A stretch of 64,000 nt of DNA from Carbonatibacter sp965199245 (lineage in GTDB: Bacteria > Pseudomonadota > Alphaproteobacteria > Kiloniellales > Kiloniellaceae). The stretch spans positions 186,001 through 250,000 of the forward strand of contig CBDAQP010000001.1 of NCBI GenBank assembly GCA_965199245.1. Reading direction: 5' to 3'. The position numbers and the translations under genes were made by a program. The notes below the pieces were generated by a model. It was not told the DNA's origin and searched no databases. It saw nothing but the letters and a program-made list of their open reading frames with translations. Of this stretch, positions 18,501-25,632 are shown piece by piece; position 1 is the stretch's first letter, and the number at the start of each line of letters is the position of its first letter.

Positions 18501-19345
18501 GTCAACTGCCTGAGGCGTCTGTCGTTCGCATCCGTCGCGGCATCGTGACCAATCTCTATGTCAAAGGTCGCCTTACGCGGTGCAAGGCCATCACGGCCAT
18601 TCAGAACCTGAATCGTGCCCTCGCCGTCTGCGGCGGCAGTGATCTTTGCCGTGCCGTTATTCAGGCGGCCTATCGTCTGATCGGCAGAGCCGGAAATAGT
18701 CATATAAGCACGACCGCCCGTGCCCTGGTCATCCAGCGTCACATCACCGCCAAAAGTCGCATCGCCCTCGAGTTCAAGGAACGCGTTGACGGGATTGGTA
18801 GAGTTATTACCAGCTTTGATCTGAGTGATGCCCTCCGCTGTCAAATTACCCTTGAAAGTGGCCTTAGCTTGTTCACCAGCCGAGCTGACATTTTGAAAGT
18901 CAATTGCCAGATTACGGACAACAGCACCCTCTTCAACAGTTAAGACTGAATCACCAGCTAATCTGGCAACAAGAGAAAGATCAACCGCCTGAGTGCCTTG
19001 TTTTATGATTGTTCGAATAGTCCGACCGGAGGAAGTAACCAACAATCCCCCAGCCCCACTTGCTCCACTGCGCAATTCCCCAATAGAAGCACCAGAGCGA
19101 GAATCGCCTGTAATACCAACTCGTCCAGCAGACAGCGTGAGGTTATCACCCGCTCTCGCTTCCGCCATATCCGTGCTGGAGGTGTTGCTTGCGTTTCTCG
19201 CTGTACCATCGGCCCAGATATTAGAACCTGCTGTTGAATGCGTGTAATCCACCGCCTGGGCAAAGGCACCGGAGCCGACGCTTGCCGCCAGAACAACAGC
19301 AGACACACCAGCCAACAAAGATGATTTGGAAGAAAAACGACACAT
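12539..19345 (-). CDS. Giant autotransporter adhesin (type Va), repeat passenger
   Basis: Predicted outer-membrane autotransporter of 2268 aa. A Sec signal peptide (residues 1-29, cleavage AFA-QA) is followed by a passenger of about 1900 residues made of diverged repeat cycles. Each cycle carries a Q-T-[IV]-x-[GA]-[DN]-I motif, a V-T-F-x-G strand and Gly/Asn/Thr-rich turns; about 14-15 cycles are countable, as expected of a beta-helix. A helical linker (about 1860-1960, EVSSKLGVSPSEATVLLAAS) leads to a C-terminal beta-barrel of about 270 residues ending in Phe (LNARVKF). The start ATG at 19345 matches the paralogue (CRFSSKSSLLAG versus RRLSSKSSLLAG), both with GTAGGT upstream. No protease motif seen, so adhesin or surface-layer role is inferred. 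Confidence 0.9.
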   Translation of the reverse strand: MCRFSSKSSLLAGVSAVVLAASVGSGAFAQAVDYTHSTAGSNIWADGTARNASNTSSTDMAEARAGDNLTLSAGRVGITGDSRSGASIGELRSGASGAGGLLVTSSGRTIRTIIKQGTQAVDLSLVARLAGDSVLTVEEGAVVRNLAIDFQNVSSAGEQAKATFKGNLTAEGITQIKAGNNSTNPVNAFLELEGDATFGGDVTLDDQGTGGRAYMTISGSADQTIGRLNNGTAKITAAADGEGTIQVLNGRDGLAPRKATFDIEIGHDAATDANDRRLRQLTVGDASKGGHAIFNRGVHVDHINVIAGNHDNEKTTVEFRGNVSGDTIKLTSTRSGQFGYGPTAVFNASTGDTTVDNEIVGSRASAAGIRIIGGRSGNRQHKVTFNGKIGPGNNPLSSVSVGWNGTDVAERDKSAGEAIFKEDVGSYFFEVNGGNAANEHSRATVEKDLNVYGFGSGAELSDYAGSATLTIGGAGRLATVNDAGQTIRGGIEAGGDGQGKLIVDNRGDATTNANNNKVTFNGSVGRDGTALRQITLKDGRTTFNSGVYARSITITTGDATVFKGHVKAGTGANEGIKLGTTNGSVTFSGTTGQTVAGNIMPTIPGRGWITVANKAGVTFEDDLGTPHAWLRLLTLTGHATAADASKATFKGNVYLRTGANGGLVLGQNTGVTFNGTDSQTVAGSITSASGGNYGTITIDNDDGVTFKGALGASGTNNGLNRLTLSDNSEATFEGHVYLANGLILGNSTITFDGRNQNWRPGSNQTIKADISNSTGKRGSVVVNNGGTTNNNIVTFEGAVGASGNDLAGLSVRDGVARFKGDVFAGALLVESTDGAEFRGNVTTGALGISFAGNDAAKITLNGAVNQIVTGDITTDSDGRGLLVVNNSHATTNKVTFGGSVGADGTALKQITLSAGRTTFHSGVYADTINITTDDETTFKGDVKAETRFRLGNGSSVTFNGTSGQTVTGDITRAAGGDYGTIIVANTHADGVTFAGQLGASGQKLNRVTLNDDSNATFEGSVYLANGLKLGDDATITFGGSDNQTIKADIRNSTGKRGSVVVDNSGTTNRTVTFEDDIGATGGANHLARITVSDGVAVFKGAVFAQGLEVSSTDGAGFKGNITTGGISFTGNNEAKITLNGTANQTVTGDITTDSDGRGRLVVNNSHATTNKVTFAGQIGTGGDNGKALKQITLGNGQTVFNGSVYADTITINTTDVTTFKGDVKADTGVKLGNGSSVTFGDAAGTDAAGQTITGNITSAAGGNYGAIIIANTHADGVTFKGNLGASGNNNGLSRVTLNNNVKAAFGGNVYLGNGLTFGNGSQVTFNGTDSQTVAGDLTSASGGNYGTITIANDDGVTFTGNLGTTGAKLTSLTLNDDSSATFEGSVYLANGLKLGDDATITFGGSGNQTIKAGIRNSTGKRGSVVVNNSGTTNRTVTFEDAVGGSGTGNDLARLTLDNGQTVFAGAVYAGTIDVNAGSDGTTFNSSVTTRAGLTLAGAATFKGSVTTGVNGLVFDGAGGAATFAGTAAQTITPAITTDANNRGAITIANRAGVTFEDDLGTNAAKLARLTLHTGTKATLEQSGYFAGNVTLRNTATLIVGDASDVTGTNGRGTGVRDAQTITGNIVAGDDGQGDLEIRNRSSHATGQKVSFTGSIGTAEAALNRITVADGETTFGGDVYAGNLNITARDATTFKGNVKAGTQFTLGDGSSVTFGGTAGQRITGDITSASGGDYGAIIIANTDGVTFEGALGASGGNNGLRSLTVNEDAKVTFNRPVYLSGDLTAHRKSTLTLGPAFGERTGDAADQAFITVGGNFDLGTADADNSVRIAFDSSFTEGEQKLINKDLSAAIDNGKLILVESNVLKYELATDDGGSVIARAKGFKSAGEVSSKLGVSPSEATVLLAASSLAKDLPANDPVKKILQEAAQAGNEAQGKRLAAQLTPQTTALGGATAAVVSTGTQVAGVLSERLSVQRGGDSQSGFVQSGFATGGEGLDRAFWLRPFGSRGKQAKDKKQRIDGYDTSARGLAVGVDAPVGERGRVGTALAYSTSRMTGKGVGEDKTDVRSWQVSVYGDYSTARYYVDGQVGVGRNDVSTTSRVAGLRRKAAYDTTSLTASVGGGVPLRLDASTTLTPTAGLSWTRVGSANYTTTGALSLNQKITVGSIDAVVGTLGTRLHKEITRGNGTLVPVVRVGLSYDFAGDQTTARGRFTGGGSRFTVKGAKVKKLSGTAGVGLSYSAPRWSIGADYDLSARPGYTGHSARLNARVKF

Positions 19346-19421
19346 CGCAAGACCTACCCTGTTCAAAGGTTTATCCAAAAACCACAGGCCAGACCGACGC
19401 AGAACACATCACACCACAAAA

Positions 19422-19526
19422 AAAGGCCGACCCATCAAAGGCCGACCCATCAAAGGCCGACCCATCAAAGGCCGACCCATCAAAGGCCGACCCATCAAAG
19501 GCCGACCCATCAAAGGCCGACCCACA
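19422..19526. repeat. 15-bp tandem repeat (VNTR) in autotransporter 1 leader
   Basis: Six perfect copies of AAAGGCCGACCCATC and a seventh matching at 13 of 15 bases lie head to tail 77 bases upstream of the autotransporter 1 start, in its probable 5' untranslated region. The paralogue leader has only one such stretch (AAAAAAGGCCAACCC, about 61856-61870). Read on the transcribed strand, the repeat encodes GSAFD pentapeptides in a short frame (19371-19559) that stops before the autotransporter start. Confidence 0.93.
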
Positions 19527-19597
19527 CAATTCTGACAAGGTAAAGAGCAGAGGCGACAAAAGATGTCAAGGATTAAATAAGAAAAATCCCGTTTTTT

Positions 19598-20887
19598 TTA
19601 TACGTTGAACTTGTCTATCGTGCGATAAACCAAAACAGACGGCGCAAGAAACCACGGGCGGCCCCAATAGAATGGACGGGCCTGAAAGGGGACGCGGCCC
19701 AGGGCCGTTTCTCCGTCAGCCTGCCCCAACACCCGCCGTCCGACTTTCATCCCCAGATAACCCGCCATTCCAACACCAGAGCCACAATAGCCCATGGCAT
19801 AATGGAGTCCGTCCTCTTCGCCTGTGTGCATGAGGCGATCAAAGGTAAAGGCGACCTTCCCCCCCCAGGAATGCGTTACCCTGACCGCCACAAGTTCAGG
19901 AAAAATCTTCACCAGTGCCGCGTGCAAGCGCGGGGCGGTGAGTTGCGGATTGCTTTCTGCCAATGACACCCGCCCGCCAAAGACAATCCGCGAACGATCC
20001 GGGCTGGGGCGGTAATAGTAAACGACCCGTCGTGTATCGCTGACAATCCGGTTTTTCGGCATCAACCGCGTCATGACTTCCGGTGCCAGCGGCTCTGTGG
20101 CAATCACATAGCTACCAATCGGAATGACACGGCGGCGCAGACGCGGAGTCAACGGCCCCGTATAACCGTTTGTCGCCACCACAACCTGATCTGCACAGAC
20201 CACCCCCCGCAGAGTTTGAACCGTGAATCCTGTCCGTTCCCGGGTGATCTTTCGAGCCGCACAGTTGGACAAGACCACCGCCCCGGCGGTGCGTACCCGC
20301 GCCAGGAGACCGCGATGATAACACCCGGGATCAAGTGCGGCATGGTGGGGGAAAACGGCCCCCCCGACATAGTGATCTGTGCCCAGTTCGGCGTGCTGTT
20401 CGCCCCGGGGAACCATAAAGGCCCCGGTTTCAAGGTCGGGGATGACATGATCGATTGCCCGGGCCAGCTTTTCATATTGGGCCGCATTATGCGCGGCATG
20501 AAAACGGCCCACCCGTTCAAAGCCACACTCAATCGCTTCGTCACGTACAAAAGCCGCCGTGTAATCCAATGACGCCTGACCCTCACGATAAAGAGCACGG
20601 GCAAGGTCATTTCCGTATTTTTTCACCAACGCCGGAAAGGATGGTTTCAGCGAGGTGCTGACCTGGCCCCCGTTGCGGGTACTGGCCCCCCACCCGACCT
20701 GTTGTGCATCAATCACCAGGGTTTGACGACCTGCACGGGCTGTTTGCAATGCCGCGTGAAGCCCCGTATAGCCCGCCCCGATCACCAACACATCAACCCG
20801 GGACGGCAAGACGGTATTTTCGCCGTCTTCGCAAAGGGGGGCGGTGTCCCACCAGTAAGGGTGCGCCCTGTAATTATCCGCAAACAT
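19598..20887 (-). CDS. FAD-dependent oxidoreductase, DadA/PuuB-like amine oxidase
   Basis: DAO-family flavoenzyme of 429 aa. The FAD-binding motif VIGAGYTGLHAALQTARAG is at about residues 31-49 and WGASTRNGGQV follows, the arrangement of gamma-glutamylputrescine oxidase (PuuB) and its relatives; the C-terminal GYCGSGVGMAGYLG motif closes the FAD site. I chose the ATG at 20887, preceded by GGAG eight bases upstream, since MFADNYRAHPYWWDT matches family N-termini. It probably oxidises an amine or N-substituted amino acid to an aldehyde or imine. Next to a GMC dehydrogenase and opposite a polyamine-type importer; actual substrate unknown. Confidence 0.88.
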   Translation of the reverse strand: MFADNYRAHPYWWDTAPLCEDGENTVLPSRVDVLVIGAGYTGLHAALQTARAGRQTLVIDAQQVGWGASTRNGGQVSTSLKPSFPALVKKYGNDLARALYREGQASLDYTAAFVRDEAIECGFERVGRFHAAHNAAQYEKLARAIDHVIPDLETGAFMVPRGEQHAELGTDHYVGGAVFPHHAALDPGCYHRGLLARVRTAGAVVLSNCAARKITRERTGFTVQTLRGVVCADQVVVATNGYTGPLTPRLRRRVIPIGSYVIATEPLAPEVMTRLMPKNRIVSDTRRVVYYYRPSPDRSRIVFGGRVSLAESNPQLTAPRLHAALVKIFPELVAVRVTHSWGGKVAFTFDRLMHTGEEDGLHYAMGYCGSGVGMAGYLGMKVGRRVLGQADGETALGRVPFQARPFYWGRPWFLAPSVLVYRTIDKFNV

Positions 20888-21073
20888 ATGAGTATCTCCA
20901 CAAACGCCGATTCCCAAAAAACGCCGATCCCCCATCCGGTGCGTCAGCTCGTCCCGGGTTTGCGCGTGCAACACGGCCTGTGATTCTCAAATACGCCAGG
21001 TCTTTTGCGGTTCTCGAAGACGGCTTTTCTGCCAGCCCACAGAGGCCCCGCATTTTTGAAGATACCCATGCTC

Positions 21074-22681
21074 TTAACCCTTGTTGTCGTCTAGAATCAT
21101 ATCCGCTGCTTTTTGCGCCACCATAATCACTGGTGCGTTGGTATTGCCCGAGGTCAGGGTCGGAAAAACAGACGCATCCACAACACGCAACCGTTCCAGC
21201 CCATAGACCTGCAAGCGCGCATTGACAACCGATGTCTTTGGATCAGGCCCCATGCGGCAGGTTCTCACAGGGTGAAAGACTGTTGTGCTGCGCCCACGAA
21301 TATCGTCAATCAGGGCCTCCTCACCACGGGCCGCAGACCCTGGCAATAATTCGCACTCTGTAACCGAGGCCAACGCAGGGGCCTGTGCGAGGGTGCGGAT
21401 ATAGTGCGCCCCCTCCAGCATTTCCGCCAAATCAAACGGATCAGACAGGTAATTCGGCCGGATGACAGGGTCTGCAAACGGATCAGGCGAGGCCAGCACC
21501 AGATCACCGGAACTGCGCGGGCGCGTTGGCTGGGCACTGAGCAAATACCCGGGGAAAGGATCAGGGGCCAGCAAAGGACGTTTGCCCGGCGGGGCCTTGG
21601 TGTAGCTGACGGGGGAAAAGAAAATCTGCATATTCGGTTTGGATACGCGACCATTCGTCCGCACGAATCCCCCGGCCTGATTCAGGCCCAAAGACAGCGG
21701 GCCACGTCTGGTCAAGAGGTACATCAACCCAAACCACAACTTTCCCCACCATGGCCCGAGCTGTTGATTCAGCGTCGCCACGCGCGCGCGGAACACATAA
21801 TCAATCGACAGATGGTCCTGGAGGTTCCGGCCAACTGCCGGGGACTCATGAACCACGCGCAACCCCACGCCTTGAATCTGCTGTCCTGCACCCACACCCG
21901 ACAGCATCAGGAGCTGTGGTGAGTTGATCGCCCCCGCACAGAGAATGACCTCTTTTCTCGCATGATAGGTGAGCATCTGTCCTTTGTGCGCACAGGAGAC
22001 CCCCACCGCTTTTTTTTGTTCAAACAGAATTTTCATGACCTGCGTCTGTGTCATAACCGTGACGTTTTTCCGCCGACGGGCGGGCCAGAGCCAGGCCCGT
22101 GCACAGGACATCCGCAGGCCATCCTTTATGGTATTCTGGTAATAGCCCGCCCCTTCCTGCCTTTCGCCATTAAAATCGGGATTGAAGGGCACACCGCATT
22201 CTTCGGCGGCGCAGATGAAATTGCGGCACAGCGGATGAGTCCGGGCAGAGACATCACTGATATGGAGCGGCCCCCGGCACCCGTCATCCATACCCCCGGC
22301 ACAGCGTTCCGACATCCTGAAATAGTTCAGGACATCCGCCCACCCCCACCCGGGATTGCCCAAGGCCGCCCATTCGTCAAAATCTTCGCGTTGCCCACGA
22401 ATATAGACCATGGCATTGATGGAACTACTGCCGCCTAAAACCTTTCCTCTGGGCCAATAGATTTGCCGCCCCTTTAAACCGTCAACCGCCTGTGTCCGAT
22501 ACATCCAGTTGAGCTTTTTATGATAGAAGGCTTTGCCGTAACCAATCGGAATGTGAACCCACGGCGACAGATCGGATCCCCCGGCTTCGAGGACAAGCAC
22601 ACGCTCACGACCATTGGCCGAAAGACGTTCCGCCAGAACAGACCCCGCAGACCCGGCCCCGACAATGATAAAATCGTACAT
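21074..22681 (-). CDS. GMC-family dehydrogenase (choline dehydrogenase-like)
   Basis: Flavin-dependent alcohol dehydrogenase of 535 aa. It has the N-terminal FAD motif VGAGSAGSVLAERL (about 7-20), the GMC signature GKVLGGSSSINAMVYIRGQ, the second signature GAINSPQLLMLSG, and a C-terminal catalytic His in TVFHPVRTCRMG. Start at 22681 is supported by GAGGGG 5-6 bases upstream; a longer frame from 22738 is not. It is similar to BetA but clearly not in a bet operon; the likely reaction is a primary alcohol to an aldehyde within the neighbouring catabolic cluster. Confidence 0.9.
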   Translation of the reverse strand: MYDFIIVGAGSAGSVLAERLSANGRERVLVLEAGGSDLSPWVHIPIGYGKAFYHKKLNWMYRTQAVDGLKGRQIYWPRGKVLGGSSSINAMVYIRGQREDFDEWAALGNPGWGWADVLNYFRMSERCAGGMDDGCRGPLHISDVSARTHPLCRNFICAAEECGVPFNPDFNGERQEGAGYYQNTIKDGLRMSCARAWLWPARRRKNVTVMTQTQVMKILFEQKKAVGVSCAHKGQMLTYHARKEVILCAGAINSPQLLMLSGVGAGQQIQGVGLRVVHESPAVGRNLQDHLSIDYVFRARVATLNQQLGPWWGKLWFGLMYLLTRRGPLSLGLNQAGGFVRTNGRVSKPNMQIFFSPVSYTKAPPGKRPLLAPDPFPGYLLSAQPTRPRSSGDLVLASPDPFADPVIRPNYLSDPFDLAEMLEGAHYIRTLAQAPALASVTECELLPGSAARGEEALIDDIRGRSTTVFHPVRTCRMGPDPKTSVVNARLQVYGLERLRVVDASVFPTLTSGNTNAPVIMVAQKAADMILDDNKG

Positions 22682-22805
22682 CCGCACCCCTCGCATGAAA
22701 AACCAGCGCGTCCTTTTTAAAAATCTAGCAAAGGACACAACGCAGGCGCATGACCATTGTGAATATTTTCAAAGGCCACTTATCCGGATCACTTATTCGG
22801 GCCAC

Positions 22806-24338
22806 TCATCCCAATTCGGAGGCAAGAATCTGTGACATCTTTGCCACCCCCTGGCGAAGGCTCCGGGGCGCAATCGCACCGAAGCCTAGTGTCAGTCCCT
22901 TTTTTTCCAGCGGCATCATGGCATATTGCCCCAAAGGACGCGCGGAGATTCCCTGTGCCATCAAGGCGCGAGAAACCGTGCGCTCGTCAATATCCCTGTC
23001 CCTGCCCGGTCGTCTGAAATAACCCACCGTATGCAGACCGCTGTTGGTCGGTTGAATATCGAGAAAATCTGACAAACCCGCAGATGATTCTGTCATCAGG
23101 CTCTGATAGCGGTCGGCATAGATTTGCCGCATCCTGCGGATATGGGTGGCAAAAAAACCTGCCTCCATAAAGTCCGCGACAACAGCCTGTGTATGGGTGG
23201 GAAGACCGGGCTGGAAGGCGTTGAACACCTGCTCGAACGCATCGATCAAACGTAAAGGCGAGATAATAAAGCCAAGGCGCAGAGCCGGAAAAAGGCTCTT
23301 GGAAAAGGTACCAACATAGACAACCCGATCAGTGGTATCGACACTTTTCAGCGTCGAAACCGGATGCCCGACGTAGTGAAACTCGCTATCATAGTCGTCC
23401 TCGACAATGAGCGCATCGGCCCCGGACGCCGCGCGCAACAAGGCCAGCCGCCGCGCCAGAGTCATGATAACACTGAGCGGTTGCTGATGGGATGGCGTGA
23501 CAAAGGCCAGTTTGAACACAGGGGCCTTCGCCACACCATCCGCAACAACCATGCCGTGAGTATCCACGCGCACAGGGACAATTTCTGCCCCATTGGCAAT
23601 GAAACTGTTGCGCGCTCCAATGGCCCCGGGGTCTTCGATCCAGACCTTGTCTCCCTTGTTCAGGAGCATATTACCAATCAGCTGAAAAGCATGTTGCGCC
23701 CCGCCAGTGACAAAAATCTGCCCCGGATCACAGTGAATGCCCCGACTGGAGTCCACGTGCGCGGCAATCGCTTTTCTCAATGCCATGAGGCCAAATGGAT
23801 GCCCGTAGCCCATCAAATTGCTTCTGTCCGTTCGCAAATGTTTTGCAGAGAGTTTCGCCCATTGCGCCATGGGAAATTCATCAAGTGCCGGGAGTCCCGT
23901 GATAAAACAGTGAGGACGGCGCGGGAGCCTTTTACGCGCAACCAGATCAGGAAGAACCTGTTCCATCGCCTGTGATATTTTAATTGACCGGGGAGCCGCC
24001 CCCATTTTAATTGATCGGGGTTCGCCCCCCAAGGCAACAGGTTTGGACAACGGCACAGGCTGTTCGTCACTCAGAACCCGACTGACCCAGGTTCCCGCCC
24101 CCAAACGGGCCTCCAGCAAGCCTTCGGACAACAGGCGATCCATGACAGAGACAACCGTTGTGCGCGAAACGCCCAAATCCTTTGCCAACGTTCTGCTCGC
24201 CGGCAGGCGTTCCCCCGCCCGCAAGTCCCCCCGCAAGATCATCGTCCGCAAACTGTTGTGAAGTTGGGCCGTGATTGGTCTGTTCACAGACCTGTCAAGA
24301 ACAAGTGACGAAATAAGTGCCCCCCCTGCGTATTTCAT
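22806..24338 (-). CDS. MocR/PdxR-family transcriptional regulator
   Basis: GntR-type winged helix (about residues 12-80; ASRTLAKDLGVSRTTVVSVMDRL) fused to a fold-type I aminotransferase-like domain (510 aa in all). The PLP-binding Lys is visible in YVGTFSKSLFPALRLGF, with IVEDDYDSEFHY upstream. Such proteins sense PLP plus an amine or amino acid. It is divergent from the enolase-superfamily gene at 24526 and parallel to the two flavoenzymes, so it probably controls both arms of the cluster. The ATG at 24338 has a G-rich ribosome site; the frame extends further upstream but that would run into the divergent promoter. Confidence 0.9.
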   Translation of the reverse strand: MKYAGGALISSLVLDRSVNRPITAQLHNSLRTMILRGDLRAGERLPASRTLAKDLGVSRTTVVSVMDRLLSEGLLEARLGAGTWVSRVLSDEQPVPLSKPVALGGEPRSIKMGAAPRSIKISQAMEQVLPDLVARKRLPRRPHCFITGLPALDEFPMAQWAKLSAKHLRTDRSNLMGYGHPFGLMALRKAIAAHVDSSRGIHCDPGQIFVTGGAQHAFQLIGNMLLNKGDKVWIEDPGAIGARNSFIANGAEIVPVRVDTHGMVVADGVAKAPVFKLAFVTPSHQQPLSVIMTLARRLALLRAASGADALIVEDDYDSEFHYVGHPVSTLKSVDTTDRVVYVGTFSKSLFPALRLGFIISPLRLIDAFEQVFNAFQPGLPTHTQAVVADFMEAGFFATHIRRMRQIYADRYQSLMTESSAGLSDFLDIQPTNSGLHTVGYFRRPGRDRDIDERTVSRALMAQGISARPLGQYAMMPLEKKGLTLGFGAIAPRSLRQGVAKMSQILASELG

Positions 24339-24525
24339 CACAGCCCCCCTGTTCCAAACTCCTGTTCCGGATTTTTCCTTCGTGATGGCACAAATGAAAC
24401 CCATACGCAACACCCACGGAAAATTGGACCGGAGAGTTTTACAAAGTGGTTCTTCTGATTTAGTCCCCTGGTCTCTATCCTCCCAGACTGCGCTTTCGTC
24501 ATGCGCCTTATTTTTCCGGATATTT

Positions 24526-25632
24526 ATGATGACAATCCAGACAATTGAAACCTTTAGCACCGCCGATCTTTGCTTTGTGCGTGTACGCACCGATGATCGC
24601 TGTGAAGGATGGGGACAAACCGCCCCCTATCACGCCGATATTACCGCACAGATTATTCACCGCCAGATTGCCCCCCACGCGCTGGGGCAAGACTGCGGCG
24701 ATATTGAATATCTGGTTGATTTAATTCCGGAACGCGAACACAAATTTCCCGGTTCTTATCTCAAGAGGGCGATTGGTGGACTGGATACGGCTCTCTGGGA
24801 TCTGCGCGGAAAGCGCGAAGAAAAGCCCGTCTGTACCCTGCTGGGGGGAAGCCCCGGGAAAATTCGGGCCTATGCCTCGTCAATGAAGCGCGATATTACC
24901 CCGGCGGACGAAGCCGCCCGCTTTGTCCGACTGCGCAATAATGACGGATTTGATGCCTTTAAATTCCGGGTCGGGGCAGAATGTGGACGCAATCGGGATG
25001 AATGGCCCGGACGCACAGAGGACATCATCCCCACTGTTTCGCGGGCCCTGGGGTCTGATCTGTCTCTACTGGTCGATGCCAATTCCTGCTTTAGTCCCGC
25101 ACGGGCGATCGAGGTCGGGCATCTGCTCGAAGACAGCGGCATTTCCCATTACGAAGAACCCTGCCCCTATTGGGAGTATGACCAGACCAGGCAAGTAACC
25201 GACGCCCTGTCCATTGACGTCACGGGGGGGGAGCAGGACTGCGAAATTCCGAACTGGCGCGATATGATTAACCGCCGCATTGTCGATGTCATTCAACCTG
25301 ATGTCTGTTATCTGGGCGGGATATGTAACACCATGCGTGTCGCACAAATGGCCGAACGCGCCGGACTTCCCGTCACGCCCCACTGCGCCAATCTCAGCCT
25401 TGTCACACTTTTTACCATGCATGTTCTGCGGGCTATTCCCAATGCGGGAAAATACCTTGAATATTCTATCGAGGGAACGGACTATTACCCGTGGCAATAT
25501 GGCGTTTTTGCCAATAGTCTGTTTGACATTGTTGACGGACAAGCCACCGTCAGCGACGCCCCCGGATGGGGTGCAGTCATCGACCCTGCATGGCTGGAAA
25601 AATCCACCTACCAAATCAGCGAGGTCGCCTGA
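24526..25632 (+). CDS. Enolase-superfamily enzyme (mandelate racemase/muconate lactonizing type)
   Basis: TIM-barrel enzyme of 368 aa that abstracts a proton alpha to a carboxylate. Candidate catalytic elements in order: FKFRVG (Lys/Arg on strand 2), metal ligands in LLVDANS (Asp), YEEP (Glu) and GGEQD (Glu), and a late PHCANLS with the His of the mandelate racemase subgroup. Members of this subgroup dehydrate or racemise hydroxy acids and sugar acids. First gene of a rightward set; its stop overlaps the aldehyde dehydrogenase start by one base. Substrate unknown. Confidence 0.85.
   Translation: MMTIQTIETFSTADLCFVRVRTDDRCEGWGQTAPYHADITAQIIHRQIAPHALGQDCGDIEYLVDLIPEREHKFPGSYLKRAIGGLDTALWDLRGKREEKPVCTLLGGSPGKIRAYASSMKRDITPADEAARFVRLRNNDGFDAFKFRVGAECGRNRDEWPGRTEDIIPTVSRALGSDLSLLVDANSCFSPARAIEVGHLLEDSGISHYEEPCPYWEYDQTRQVTDALSIDVTGGEQDCEIPNWRDMINRRIVDVIQPDVCYLGGICNTMRVAQMAERAGLPVTPHCANLSLVTLFTMHVLRAIPNAGKYLEYSIEGTDYYPWQYGVFANSLFDIVDGQATVSDAPGWGAVIDPAWLEKSTYQISEVA

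Noticed and set aside
19422..19526. Possible CRISPR array
   Set aside because: Units are 15 bp and contiguous, with no unique spacers and no cas genes nearby; it is a simple tandem repeat.
24339..24590. Upstream extension of the MocR regulator by 84 residues
   Set aside because: It would cross the divergent promoter and adds sequence without family similarity; the ATG at 24338 has a ribosome site and a normal GntR start.
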